Notes under the pieces: model-generated
What the model was told of the DNA's origin: nothing
Database searches by the model: none
The model's input: only the letters and a program-made list of their open reading frames with translations
In this document: positions 9,249 to 17,975 of the stretch, piece after piece
Layout: every line of letters begins with the position of its first letter
Numbering within the stretch: position 1 is the first letter of the stretch
Source: Paenibacillus lutimineralis
GTDB taxonomy: Bacteria; Bacillota; Bacilli; Paenibacillales; Paenibacillaceae
Assembly: GCF_003991425.1 (NCBI RefSeq)
Contig: NZ_CP034346.1
Span: 409,501 to 473,500 of the forward strand
Direction: 5' to 3'
Length of the DNA: 64,000 nucleotides
Translations under genes and position numbers: made by a program

Positions 9249-10988
9249 ATGTTCCTGATGAAGCGGAGTCTGTTCGCCAAGATCCTGCTAAGTATGCTGA
9301 TTACGACGACAGTTCCCCTATTAATCACCAATTATATGTCCTATCATACGATCGGGCGCGCGGTCCAAGAGCAGTTGGTCGAATTGAACCAGAGTTCGAT
9401 GGCGATCAAGATGTCGGGGATCACGAAGTATATTCATGACGTATCGCTGCTCTCCTATACGTACTACGGCGACCCTGAGTTAATGCGGCTTCTGACCAAG
9501 AGGGAGACGCAGACTCCGGCGGAATCCGTATATATCAAGCAGAGAATAGGGCGGAACTACGCGGCTTTTCCTGAGATCAGGTCGATCATTTACAAGAGTG
9601 CGTTGACGAATAAGCCGTTCATTGTAAAATCCGATCTCAATGAGCGTATCCCGATGCCGGACTTTGCCGAGCAGCCTCAGGCTGTGGAGGACGGTGGTGA
9701 ATTCAGTCAGGAATATTCGATTGTGGAGTGGGGCGGAGAGAAGAGACTGCGGATTAACAAGACCTTCATCGATACATCGGACCGAGAGCTACTCGGGATG
9801 ACGACGATGATCGTACGGGATACGGAATTGAAGCAGCTGGCCAATCCTCTAGGAACCGATGAAGATAGCAGGACGTATATTTTCCTACAGGATGATCTGC
9901 AGCTATTGTATGCGACACCGGGTCCGGATGAAGATCAGGATTGGATAGAGCGGCTGCGCGAAGAACCCAGAGCGGTCAAGGGACTGATCAATGATCCGAA
10001 GGGAATATACATTTACTATAAGGATGATGCTTACAATCTTCCGATTACACTAGTACGGTTCATCCCTCAAGCGGTTATTGACCAAGCGGGGAAGAAGGCG
10101 CTGAACGAATCCTTCACCATTCAGCTGATTGTAACCGTGTTTATCACAGTGATGGCGGGTCTGATCTCGTACTTCATGCTGTTCCGGATTAAGCGGATTC
10201 TCAGGCATATTAAGCATATCCAGATGGGTAATTTCGACATCCAGGCGAATTCGACGAGCTCCGACGAGCTGGGCGTTCTGGAGGACCGGTTCCAGGAAAT
10301 GATTAAGCAGCTTGATATCCTATGGAATCAGCAGTACCGCTACCAGCTAGAGGTCTCGACGGCCCGTCTGAAAATGCTGCAGGCCCAGATTAATCCTCAT
10401 TTTCTGTTCAATACGCTGCAATCCATCGGTTCACTCGCTATTAAGAAGAATGTGCCGGAGGTCAGCGATAAGCTAGCAGAGCTAGGGGCGATGTTCCGCT
10501 ACAGCATGGATATCGATACGGAGGAGGTTCGTCTACAGGACGAGCTGGAGCACTTGAATTACTATATTTCGTTGCAGATTGGTAGATATCAAGATAGGAT
10601 ACAGTTCAAGCAGAGCTGTCAGGAGGAAGCGCTGGGCATTCCTGTTCCCAAGATGGTGCTACAGCCGCTTGTTGAGAACAGCATCGTGCATGGCATTGAG
10701 AGGGGCGAAGGTATCGGCGAGATTCATGTAGAGATTGAGGCGGCTGAGAAGCTGATCATTCGTGTTATTGACAACGGGCGGGGCTTCAGTGAAGAGACGA
10801 TCCAGGAGATTCGCGATCAATATTCAGAACAGTTAATCCAGCAAGAATCCCGTTCGAGAATTGGTCTGATCAATGTATTCAAGCGTCTGCAATTATATTG
10901 TGGAGAGGGCTTCATCTGGAGTATCGAGAGCGAGCCTTACATTCGCACGACGGTAACCTTGGAAATCCCTTATCAGCATGGGAGTTGA
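9249..10988 (+). CDS. YesM-type sensor histidine kinase
   Basis: 579 residues, ATG 9249 with GGAGAGG. TM1 at about 10-32 and TM2 at about 292-313 flank an extracellular sensor domain. A HAMP domain follows (KRILRHIKHIQMGNFD). The His_kinase domain carries the phospho-acceptor in INPHFLFNTLQSI (His384), and the GHKL ATPase domain has the N-box VENSIVHGIERG and G-box DNGRGFSEE. These kinases respond to extracellular sugars or to a binding protein and phosphorylate a YesN-type AraC regulator. The regulator gene begins 79 bp downstream and a complete CUT1 transporter follows, so it very probably controls that transporter. Ligand unknown. Confidence 0.92.
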   Translation: MFLMKRSLFAKILLSMLITTTVPLLITNYMSYHTIGRAVQEQLVELNQSSMAIKMSGITKYIHDVSLLSYTYYGDPELMRLLTKRETQTPAESVYIKQRIGRNYAAFPEIRSIIYKSALTNKPFIVKSDLNERIPMPDFAEQPQAVEDGGEFSQEYSIVEWGGEKRLRINKTFIDTSDRELLGMTTMIVRDTELKQLANPLGTDEDSRTYIFLQDDLQLLYATPGPDEDQDWIERLREEPRAVKGLINDPKGIYIYYKDDAYNLPITLVRFIPQAVIDQAGKKALNESFTIQLIVTVFITVMAGLISYFMLFRIKRILRHIKHIQMGNFDIQANSTSSDELGVLEDRFQEMIKQLDILWNQQYRYQLEVSTARLKMLQAQINPHFLFNTLQSIGSLAIKKNVPEVSDKLAELGAMFRYSMDIDTEEVRLQDELEHLNYYISLQIGRYQDRIQFKQSCQEEALGIPVPKMVLQPLVENSIVHGIERGEGIGEIHVEIEAAEKLIIRVIDNGRGFSEETIQEIRDQYSEQLIQQESRSRIGLINVFKRLQLYCGEGFIWSIESEPYIRTTVTLEIPYQHGS

Positions 10989-11067
10989 ACTAAGGAAGAA
11001 CATCTCACCTGGATGTCATCATCGGTACAATCTCTAGTTCGACTTATACAAAAGAAGGAGTGTGAAG

Positions 11068-12618
11068 ATGATGAAAGTGTTGATCGTAGATGATGAACAG
11101 CCTGTTCGGGAGAGTGTAGAGTTGTCCATCAAATGGGCCAAGCACGACATTACTGAGATATATATGGCTGGAGATGGAATAGAGGCGTTGGACATCGTCC
11201 GGCGGGAGGCTCCGGAATTGATTATATGCGATATGAGCATGCCACGTATGGATGGGACTGGCTTTCTTGAAGTACTACGCGAGGAGGGCTGGGATTCTAA
11301 AGTCATTGTATTGAGCGGCTACCAGGAATTCCGTTATGCACGGGCTACTCTGCTGGCTGACGGTGTGGATTATTTGCTGAAGCCCTTCAAGATCGACGAC
11401 CTGGATAAGGCGATTGCCCGGGCTGTCCAGTCCATTCTGGGGAGCAAGCAGAATAAGAGCGAGGAATGGAGAAGGAGCCATCAGGTAAATGAGGCACAGG
11501 TGCTGCTCAATGAACAGAAGATGGTGACTTATCTCCAGAACGAGACGGTGAATCACGAAGGAGTCCGTCAATTGCTAACAGACGAAGGCTTCCCGCTGGA
11601 AGACTTCTATATTCTGCTCTTCCTGCCCCGGAATGTCGGCGAGGTCGTTGATCGGTATTTTATGGGGGATGAGTCGTTACTAATGTTCTCAGTTAGGAAC
11701 ATTCTGCGTGATGTGCTAAATCCGCTAGCCCATTACTATTTCTTCCGGATGGAATCCTTCCTCTGTGTACTTACAGTAGGGAATATATCAGCCGTCGAGA
11801 TGGACTATTATCGCCGGAAACTGGAGGAGTCCTGGATGTCCACCATTCGAGTGGAGACCTTCTCAGGGTTCTCCCGGCAGAAGTTCGGCTACAGAGATAT
11901 TCTGAGCGGATTGAAGGAGGCGAAGACGGAAATTCTGAAGTCTAATGTGCTTAATGGGCAGCGGATAGAGGATGATCAGCGGCAAATGCCTAGCCTCATG
12001 GATAAGGAATTACTGGTGCTGGAGGCGTTGAAGAAGCGGGACAAAGAGTATTTGGGCGAATTGATCCGCTCCTTTGTAATGGAACTGCGGGCTAGGGGCT
12101 ATTTATCATTAAAAGAACTGCAGCATTATACCATCGAGGCCAATTTGCTCATTATGCGTGTTTCCCGGCAGCTTGAGCTGGAGCAGCATATCGAGCCTTT
12201 ATCACTGTGGATTAGCGATCTGGAAGAATGGGAGAAGGCCTTGACACATACCTTCTGGATGATGATTGAATCGGAGGGGGAGAATCTGGCCTCGTTGCGC
12301 AGCATTCATGCGATCCGGCATTATATTGAATCCCATCTTGGCGAGGAAATCAGTCTGACTGTGCTAGCTGACAGGTTCTATTTCAGTCCGCAATATATTT
12401 CCAAGAAGTTCAAGGAGAACTATGATATGACGATCATGAACTATCTGACGCAGCTGCGGATGGACAAGGCCAAATCGCTGCTTAGTCATTCGGACATTAG
12501 CATTATCGAGATATCTCAGCTTGTAGGCTATGAAGATGATAATTACTTTGGCAAAGTGTTCAGGAAGCATGTCGGTGAATCTCCTTCTCATTATCGCAAG
12601 AAGCAGCAGGAACGTTGA
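11068..12618 (+). CDS. YesN-type response regulator (REC plus AraC HTH)
   Basis: 516 residues. I start at ATG 11068, 7 nt after AAGAAGGAG; the earlier GTG at 11062 would touch the ribosome site. The receiver domain has the acidic pair in IVDDEQPV, phospho-acceptor Asp55 in CDMSMPRMDG, and Lys in LLKPFK. A ~270-residue linker of the YesN type follows. The C-terminal AraC domain has LADRFYFSPQYISKKFKENY and IIEISQLVGYEDDNYFGKVF. It is the partner of the kinase at 9249-10988. The direct repeats at 12639-12668, over the -35 of the next gene, are its probable binding site. Confidence 0.92.
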   Translation: MMKVLIVDDEQPVRESVELSIKWAKHDITEIYMAGDGIEALDIVRREAPELIICDMSMPRMDGTGFLEVLREEGWDSKVIVLSGYQEFRYARATLLADGVDYLLKPFKIDDLDKAIARAVQSILGSKQNKSEEWRRSHQVNEAQVLLNEQKMVTYLQNETVNHEGVRQLLTDEGFPLEDFYILLFLPRNVGEVVDRYFMGDESLLMFSVRNILRDVLNPLAHYYFFRMESFLCVLTVGNISAVEMDYYRRKLEESWMSTIRVETFSGFSRQKFGYRDILSGLKEAKTEILKSNVLNGQRIEDDQRQMPSLMDKELLVLEALKKRDKEYLGELIRSFVMELRARGYLSLKELQHYTIEANLLIMRVSRQLELEQHIEPLSLWISDLEEWEKALTHTFWMMIESEGENLASLRSIHAIRHYIESHLGEEISLTVLADRFYFSPQYISKKFKENYDMTIMNYLTQLRMDKAKSLLSHSDISIIEISQLVGYEDDNYFGKVFRKHVGESPSHYRKKQQER

Positions 12619-12638
12619 GCGCCCGGAATGATTCAGAT

Positions 12639-12668
12639 TTTACCTATACTGGCGAAGAGTTTACCTAT
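12639..12668 (+). promoter_or_regulatory. Direct repeat, candidate AraC-type regulator binding sites
   Basis: TTTACCTAT occurs at 12639-12647 and again at 12660-12668, exactly 21 bp apart, that is two helical turns. The second copy touches the -35 hexamer at 12668-12673. Two tandem sites with this spacing next to -35 are typical of activation by AraC-family proteins. The YesN-type regulator immediately upstream is the obvious candidate. Confidence 0.6.
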
Positions 12669-12695
12669 TGGAGACCGATCTTGTCGAAATATAAT
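12668..12695 (+). promoter_or_regulatory. Promoter of the sugar-binding protein gene
   Basis: TTGGAG (12668-12673), 16-bp spacer, TATAAT (12690-12695). The perfect -10 with a poor -35 fits an activator-dependent promoter. The expected start is near 12702, giving a ~130-nt leader. Confidence 0.6.
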
Positions 12696-12725
12696 TAACT
12701 TAGCAGCAGTAAGGGAACGATGGTT

Positions 12726-12739
12726 TGAAAACGTTGTCA
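12726..12739 (+). promoter_or_regulatory. cre site (CcpA operator)
   Basis: TGAAAACGTTGTCA fits the cre consensus TGWNANCGNTNWCA at every fixed position. It lies about 25 bp downstream of the predicted transcription start of the binding-protein gene, a position where CcpA blocks elongation. The ABC operon is therefore probably under catabolite repression. Confidence 0.75.
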
Positions 12740-12832
12740 AAGCAATCCGGCAGAAGTTTCGAACTATTGTCTCTAAGGAAACTGCTCAACAATGAATCGA
12801 TCTGGTCAAAAATATCTAACGGGGGCGAAAGC

Positions 12833-14110
12833 ATGAAGAAGACAAAAAAAGTATTTGGTTTCCTGGCGATGATGGTATTGATCGCATCTCTCGTCGCTTG
12901 TGGTGGCAAGACAAATAGCAATTCCGCCAATTCAGGCACAGACACGAACTCTTCGAATACATCCGGAGGTACAGAGAAGCAAGCGAAGATCTCGCTCTTC
13001 CAGAGCAAGGTTGAGATTGCTGAAGCGTTGGAGGAACTGGCCAACAAATACAAAGAAGAGACTGGGAATGAGGTTGAGGTTTGGGGTTCCGCTGGTGATG
13101 CTTATATCACTCAACTACAAGCGAAGCTGGCCGCTAAGGAAGGACCTACGATCTTCAGTATAGCGTCTGGGGCGGAAGCGGAGAAATTTAAATCCTACTA
13201 TTACGACATGAGCAATGAGAGCTATGTTAAAAATATTGCTCCTAACATGGCGCTGGAAGTAGACGGCAAGGTTGTCGGCGTTCCGATAGGGGTTGAAGGC
13301 TTCGGTCTGGTGTACAACAAGAGTCTGGTTGATCCGAAGGACGTAACCGATCTCGCATCCTTTACGAGTAAAATGGAGAGCTTGAAGGCAGAGGGAATTA
13401 ACGGGTTGAGCCTGTCCCAAGAAGCTTACTTCCTGATCGGACATATTCTGAACACACCATTTGCCCTTCAGGCAGATCCGATTGACTTTATCAATAAGCT
13501 GAACAATGGCGAGGTCAAAATGGCCGACACGAAGGAATTCCAGGAATTCGCCAAGTTTATGGAAGTGATTAGACAGAATTCTGTGAATCCGATGGAAGTT
13601 ACTTATGATACTCAGATGGGTGATTTTGCGACGGGCAAGACGGCAATGGTACACCAAGGTAACTGGAGCTATGGTATGCTGGCGGATTATGGTGATCTCG
13701 ACATCGGCATGATGGCGTTGCCGATCGCTGGAAATAACAAGCTGTCTGTCGATATTCCGGGCGGCTGGGTTATCAACAATGGGGCGAAGCCGGAGGAGAT
13801 CAAGGCGGCTAACGCATTCCTGGATTGGCTCTATAACAGTGAGACTGGTAAGGATACGATCGTGAATAAATTCAAGTTCATTCCGGCAATGACCAATATT
13901 GAAGCAGACGGACTGGACCCATTGTCTCAAGCTGTATTTGAAGCAACGAAGAGTGGAAATACCATTCCGTGGGCTATGAACTATTTCCCACAAGGCATTA
14001 TCGTGAATGATCTGACACCAGTAACCTCTGAATTCTTCCTGGACAATGGTATGACTGGTGAGCAGTACTTGAAGAATCTGGATGATGCATGGGCAAAAGC
14101 CGCTAAATAA
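12833..14110 (+). CDS. Extracellular sugar-binding lipoprotein (CUT1 ABC importer)
   Basis: 425 residues. Start ATG 12833 is chosen after GGGGGCG because the open frame further upstream runs through the cre site. The N-terminus is a lipoprotein signal, with positive residues, a hydrophobic core and lipobox LVAC with Cys23, followed by a Gly/Ser/Asn/Thr-rich linker. The mature part is a family 1 solute-binding fold (IGVEGFGLVYNKSL, a MVHQGNWSYGML stretch around residue 270). It delivers sugar to the permeases at 14409-16117. Between them lie a repeat element and a terminator that would allow higher expression of the binding protein than of the permeases. The ATPase is not encoded here; a shared MsmX-like ATPase elsewhere is usual for CUT1 systems. 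Confidence 0.93.
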   Translation: MKKTKKVFGFLAMMVLIASLVACGGKTNSNSANSGTDTNSSNTSGGTEKQAKISLFQSKVEIAEALEELANKYKEETGNEVEVWGSAGDAYITQLQAKLAAKEGPTIFSIASGAEAEKFKSYYYDMSNESYVKNIAPNMALEVDGKVVGVPIGVEGFGLVYNKSLVDPKDVTDLASFTSKMESLKAEGINGLSLSQEAYFLIGHILNTPFALQADPIDFINKLNNGEVKMADTKEFQEFAKFMEVIRQNSVNPMEVTYDTQMGDFATGKTAMVHQGNWSYGMLADYGDLDIGMMALPIAGNNKLSVDIPGGWVINNGAKPEEIKAANAFLDWLYNSETGKDTIVNKFKFIPAMTNIEADGLDPLSQAVFEATKSGNTIPWAMNYFPQGIIVNDLTPVTSEFFLDNGMTGEQYLKNLDDAWAKAAK

Positions 14111-14146
14111 TCGATTTGAACAGCGTGGATGAGACACTAGAAGTGT

Positions 14147-14313
14147 GTTCAAAAAGAGCGGTTTTCAGCACCAAGAAGGTTGGATGAAGCTAGGGCCTGA
14201 GGAGCGGAGCGTACGTGTAGGTACGTGAGCACTGGAGGGCCCGGCTGAATTCAAGATTCGATGCCGAACCACTAACTTGATTCACTTCGTGGTCAAAAGC
14301 GGACTTTTTGAAC
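14147..14313 (+). repeat. Terminal-inverted-repeat element, copy A
   Basis: 167 bp beginning GTTCAAAAAG and ending CTTTTTGAAC. The same element occurs at 17649-17816, 28171-28289 (internally deleted) and 41129-41296 (inverted). Ends pair for about 15 bp or more, and the interior contains further hairpins, for example around the GTACGT repeats and a TTCG-loop hairpin near the right end. No coding capacity. It sits between the binding-protein gene and the permease genes. This copy is the most diverged in its right half. Confidence 0.85.
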
Positions 14314-14321
14314 TACCTCTA

Positions 14322-14357
14322 AAAAGCCTAGCCTATTCCCTAGTGTTAGGCTTTTGT
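14322..14357 (+). terminator. Rho-independent terminator or attenuator
   Basis: AAAAGCCTA pairs with TAGGCTTTT across a 16-nt loop, followed by a short T-rich run, directly after repeat copy A and 52 bp before the permease start. It probably lowers read-through from the binding-protein gene into the permeases. Confidence 0.7.
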
Positions 14358-14408
14358 GTTTCATAATCCCCGTTTCAAATTAGACTGAACTGGAGAGGGC
14401 GTGTGGTA

Positions 14409-15281
14409 ATGAAAAGAAAAGACAAACTTTGGTTCGGGTTATTTACGATGCCCTTGTTCACCATTTTTACGATCGTCGTCATTATTCCGTTTATTATCGG
14501 GATTGCCTATTCATTCATTAGCTGGGATGGTATCTCGGCTAACCCGAAAGTATTTGTTGGTCTGGATAACTACGTAACGATATTCCAGGATGAGCGGTTC
14601 TTCTCTTCCGCAGGGCATACACTTAAGTTTACACTCCTAGCACTTATTAGTGTGAATCTGCTGGGCTTAACCTTCTCATTGTTGGTTACAAACGGGCTGC
14701 GCACTAGCAAGCTGGCGCGTACCTTCTTCTTTATGCCGAATCTGATCGGCGGATTGATCCTCGGTTACATCTGGAAGTTCATCTTCACGGATGCGTTCAA
14801 GTTCCTCGGTGGTAAGACCGGGCTTGAGGGGATATTCTTCAACTGGCTGATCAACCCTAACTTCGCTTTATATGCTCTAGTCATCGTATTTACTTGGCAG
14901 ATGGCCGGATATACGATGATCATCTATATTGCTGGGATTCAGGGAATTCCTGATGAGCTGTTAGAGGCAGCCAAGGTGGATGGCGCGAATATCTGGCACA
15001 GGCTGACGAAGATCACCTTCCCGCTGCTTATGCCCTCCTTCACGATCTGCTTCTTCATGACGCTATCCGGTGCGTTCAAGATTTATGACGTGAACTTGAG
15101 CTTGACGAACGGCGGACCGGTTCATTCGACGGAAATGTTCGCGATGAACATCTTCAATGAGATCTTCGGCTATGGCCGCTATGGAGTCGGTCAGGCGAAG
15201 GCGATCCTGTTCTTCTTGATCGTGGCCCTGGTGACATTGACGCAGGTAATCATCACGAAGAAGAAAGAGGTGCAGATGTAA
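14409..15281 (+). CDS. CUT1 sugar ABC transporter permease (MalF/LacF type)
   Basis: 290 residues with six predicted transmembrane helices. The ABC permease EAA loop is IPDELLEAAKVDGANIWHR (about residues 178-196), where the ATPase docks. I place the start at ATG 14409 (MKRKDK), with GGAGAGGG 9-16 nt upstream; GTG 14403 is an alternative that adds two residues. Together with the next gene it forms the membrane channel for the sugar delivered by the lipoprotein at 12833-14110. The stop codon overlaps the next start by one base, so translation is coupled. Confidence 0.92.
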   Translation: MKRKDKLWFGLFTMPLFTIFTIVVIIPFIIGIAYSFISWDGISANPKVFVGLDNYVTIFQDERFFSSAGHTLKFTLLALISVNLLGLTFSLLVTNGLRTSKLARTFFFMPNLIGGLILGYIWKFIFTDAFKFLGGKTGLEGIFFNWLINPNFALYALVIVFTWQMAGYTMIIYIAGIQGIPDELLEAAKVDGANIWHRLTKITFPLLMPSFTICFFMTLSGAFKIYDVNLSLTNGGPVHSTEMFAMNIFNEIFGYGRYGVGQAKAILFFLIVALVTLTQVIITKKKEVQM

Positions 15282-16117
15282 TGAGACGAACTAGCAGAGC
15301 AATCAGCTCCATTCTGTTGGCCCTTCTTGCACTCCTGTTCCTGTCGCCGATTTACATTATGCTCGTGAACTCCTTTAAGACGCGGGCAGAATTGTATAAT
15401 AATGCGCTGGCATTGCCGGAATCCTTCAGCCTTCAATATTTTGAAGCAGCGATGAAGAAGATGAATTTCTTGACCGTTCTGGGCAACTCGACCTTTGTTA
15501 CCGTGATGACCGTGATCTTCGTGGTCGTTCTTGCCTCCATGACCGCATGGATGCTGGTCAGAACCGATAATAAACTAAGCAAATTGATGTTCATGGCGTT
15601 TATCTCGACGATGCTGATTCCATTCCAGACGCTGATGATGCCGTTGATGCAAGTGATGGACTGGATTCGTACCTACCTTCATATTCCGATGCTGAATACG
15701 CATGGTGGACTGATCTTTATGAATATCGGCTTCCACGCTAGTATCGCCGTGTTCCTGTACCATGGATTCATTAAGTCGATTCCGATTGCATTGGAAGAGG
15801 CGGCGACACTGGATGGCTGCAGCAAGTTCGGTGTGTTCTGGAGAATTGTGTTCCCAATGCTGAAGACGATAACGATTACTGTCGCAATACTGGATGTAAT
15901 CAGCACGTGGAATGACTATCTGCTGCCTTCCTTGACGCTGTCTGATAAGGGGCTGCGGACGATCCAACTGTCGACGTTCTACTTCTTCGGCGAGTTCACG
16001 ATCGTCTGGAACCAGGCTATGGCTGGTTTGACTTTGACCATTATACCTGTCGTCATCTTCTATGCCATCGCCCAGAAATATATTATCAAGGGTATTGCCG
16101 AAGGGGCTGTAAAGTAA
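15281..16117 (+). CDS. CUT1 sugar ABC transporter permease (MalG/LacG type)
   Basis: 278 residues, ATG 15281 sharing its first base with the TAA stop of the preceding permease. Six transmembrane helices are predicted, with the EAA motif IPIALEEAATLDGCSKFGVF (about residues 164-183). MalG-type permeases have this length and a C-terminus facing the cytoplasm (here KYIIKGIAEGAVK). It is the second half of the heterodimeric channel. A deacetylase gene follows 54 bp downstream and is probably cotranscribed. Confidence 0.93.
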   Translation: MRRTSRAISSILLALLALLFLSPIYIMLVNSFKTRAELYNNALALPESFSLQYFEAAMKKMNFLTVLGNSTFVTVMTVIFVVVLASMTAWMLVRTDNKLSKLMFMAFISTMLIPFQTLMMPLMQVMDWIRTYLHIPMLNTHGGLIFMNIGFHASIAVFLYHGFIKSIPIALEEAATLDGCSKFGVFWRIVFPMLKTITITVAILDVISTWNDYLLPSLTLSDKGLRTIQLSTFYFFGEFTIVWNQAMAGLTLTIIPVVIFYAIAQKYIIKGIAEGAVK

Positions 16118-16171
16118 TAGAGGCTGGAGTAGCGAAATGGGTTTGTTCCGTAATAATGCAGGAGGTGTCAT

Positions 16172-16948
16172 ATGGCTAGAGAGATCTGTATCATCACGAG
16201 AGCTGACGATTGCGGAAGCAGCCACTCCGCGAACCTGGGTATCGAGAAGGCGCTGGAAGGTGGAGTATTGAGAAATGTCTCCATTATGGCGACCTGCCCT
16301 GCCATTCGCGAAGCGGCGGAGATGTTCGCAGGGAGGGACGACGTCTGCTTTGGACTGCATTTCGTCTTGAATGCCGAGTGGAACGATATCAAATGGGGTC
16401 CGGTGGCGGACCCTACATCGGTTCCTTCCCTGATTGAGGCAGACGGCTGGTTCAGTCCGCATCCTCACTACTTCGAGGAGCATCCGCCCGTCATGGCGGA
16501 GGTAATGCTTGAACTCGAAGCTCAGTTCGCCAGGCTTACAGAATTGGGCTTTCCTATCACATATGTCGATACGCATATGGTGCCCGAATCAGCGATCCCT
16601 GGTCTTGAAGATGAGCTTCGTGCCTGGTGTGCTGCTAGAGGACTGATCTATTGGTGGGACTATATATTTCAGAATATAAGCATAAGCGCGAATGATGATG
16701 CTGTTATCGAGCACCTTGGGCAGATCGAGGCCCTTGGGACAGAGCGATATTTACTTGTGACTCATCCGGCTGTGGACTCTGAGGAGATGAGAGCATTAGG
16801 CAATGCCTATGAGTCGGGACAGCAAATTGCCAGAACCCGACAATATGACAGCCTGTTCTGGTCAAATCCGCGACTATCTTCTGAATATAAACGTAGAGGG
16901 ATCAGGCCGATCCGCTATGATGAGGCAGTTAAGCTGAATCTAAGTTGA
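16172..16948 (+). CDS. ChbG/YdjC-family carbohydrate deacetylase
   Basis: 258 residues, ATG 16172 after GGAGGTG. The family signature is complete: the metal-binding Asp pair in ITRADDCGSSHSAN near the N-terminus, a His in FGLHFVLNAEW, and YVDTHM near residue 130. ChbG from E. coli removes an acetyl group from chitobiose or its phosphate; other relatives act on unknown N-acetylated sugars. Here the gene closes a sugar-import operon, so deacetylation of an imported oligosaccharide containing N-acetylglucosamine is a reasonable inference about what the operon transports. No signal peptide, so cytoplasmic. Confidence 0.87.
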   Translation: MAREICIITRADDCGSSHSANLGIEKALEGGVLRNVSIMATCPAIREAAEMFAGRDDVCFGLHFVLNAEWNDIKWGPVADPTSVPSLIEADGWFSPHPHYFEEHPPVMAEVMLELEAQFARLTELGFPITYVDTHMVPESAIPGLEDELRAWCAARGLIYWWDYIFQNISISANDDAVIEHLGQIEALGTERYLLVTHPAVDSEEMRALGNAYESGQQIARTRQYDSLFWSNPRLSSEYKRRGIRPIRYDEAVKLNLS

Positions 16949-16977
16949 AAACTTGTCTTTTGAGGCTGAAGCGGGGG

Positions 16978-17619
16978 TTAAGTGTGGGAGACAGCGGCCA
17001 GTGCTTCATTCGTAATCTGTTCAATGTCGACCGGAGATTGTGAGCCTTCACGAACCAGGTCAGGCAGAATTTGATGCAGGAAATAATCGACACAGTGCAG
17101 CTTGATCTGTTTGATCTTAATCAGAGCACTACGGTACATCGTGATGAACTCCTTCTCGGTGTTCCCCCGTTGCAACTCAGCAAATGCTTCATAGATCTGA
17201 TCCATCTTGTCGGCAACCTCAAGGATTTGTCCTTCCACAGAATCGTCTTTCCCTTCGCGCAGCTGTCTGCGGAAGATAGCTTGAAATTCCTCAGGTATAT
17301 GCTCATCAATAAAATGAGCGACCATTCCCTCTTCAACCTGCTGCAGCATCGCTCGCAATTCCAAGGAATAGTGCTTCACAGGTGTCTTGATATCCCCAAT
17401 GAAGATCTCACCGTAATCATGGCTACTCGTAATTTCGTATAGCTTCTTCCAATCCACAGTGGCTCCATGGCTTTCCTCGATGTCCGCAAGCGTCTTGGCG
17501 TATTGTACGACCTTCCAGGAATGTTCGGATACGCTATGCTCCTGGAATTTGAATCTGCCTGGACAGCGGATGATCCGCTCTAAATCCGTCAATGATTGGA
17601 AATACGTATGGATTCCCAT
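16978..17619 (-). CDS. HD-domain hydrolase, YfbR-like 5'-nucleotidase
   Basis: 213 residues from ATG 17619, with AAAGGA 11 nt upstream. An in-frame GTG at 17673 lies inside repeat element copy B and would add 18 residues (MLKAELFEH...), so I reject it as the native start. HD phosphohydrolase motifs are clear: a His in EHSVSEHSW, the HD pair in SSHDYGEIFIGDIKTPVK, and a later Asp in EVADKMDQIYEAF. YfbR dephosphorylates deoxynucleoside monophosphates. It converges on the deacetylase gene with a 29-bp gap. The substrate here is inferred by family. Confidence 0.85.
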   Translation of the reverse strand: MGIHTYFQSLTDLERIIRCPGRFKFQEHSVSEHSWKVVQYAKTLADIEESHGATVDWKKLYEITSSHDYGEIFIGDIKTPVKHYSLELRAMLQQVEEGMVAHFIDEHIPEEFQAIFRRQLREGKDDSVEGQILEVADKMDQIYEAFAELQRGNTEKEFITMYRSALIKIKQIKLHCVDYFLHQILPDLVREGSQSPVDIEQITNEALAAVSHT

Positions 17620-17648
17620 ATATTTTGCATTCCTTTCTTTAAGTGCGT

Positions 17649-17816
17649 GTTCAAAAAGTTCGGCTTTCAGCACCGAGAAGGTTGGATGAAGCTAGGGACT
17701 GAGGAGCGAAGCGTACGTTTTGGGTACGTGAGCACCGGAAGGCCCGGCTGAATTCAAGATTCGATGTCGAATAAGCTCTCAGTGTCACTTCGTGATCAAA
17801 ATTGGACTTTTTGAAC
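17649..17816 (+). repeat. Terminal-inverted-repeat element, copy B
   Basis: 168 bp from GTTCAAAAAG to CTTTTTGAAC, almost identical in sequence to copy D (41129-41296, opposite orientation). It abuts the 5' end of the HD hydrolase gene and is read in frame with it, which lengthens that open frame artificially. No coding potential of its own. Downstream bases AACATCTT are shared with copy C. Confidence 0.88.
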
Positions 17817-17926
17817 AACATCTTCGAATAGTGTTAGATGTGTTGCTGTACGTACAGTATATATCCGGTTTGTTAATGGATCGTTAACTTGGAGTAGAAG
17901 TTTATGGAGAATATTGTTTTTATGTA

Positions 17927-17969
17927 AAGAAGCAGGCCGCTAAATCCCGCGGTGTTGCTTCTTTTGTTT
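17927..17969 (+). terminator. Terminator-like hairpin in a gene-poor gap
   Basis: AAGAAGCA pairs with TGCTTCTT around an inner CCGC/GCGG stem, followed by TTGTTTC. It lies in the 512-bp gap between the HD hydrolase and the NRAMP-like gene. No upstream plus-strand gene reaches it except the repeat, so its role is unclear. Confidence 0.5.
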
Positions 17970-17975
17970 CTTATA

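Noticed and set aside
12725..12832. Upstream start of the sugar-binding lipoprotein
   Set aside because: It would begin at the cre site and put residues before a normal lipoprotein signal peptide.
13115..14152. 345-codon minus-strand open frame
   Set aside because: Antisense shadow of the sugar-binding lipoprotein gene; no recognisable protein features.
15575..16576. 333-codon minus-strand open frame
   Set aside because: Antisense across the permease and deacetylase genes; composition (many His, Arg, Gln) is typical of a shadow.
17620..17673. N-terminal extension of the HD hydrolase
   Set aside because: Encoded by the repeat element; family members start near MGIHTYF and ATG 17619 has an acceptable ribosome site.
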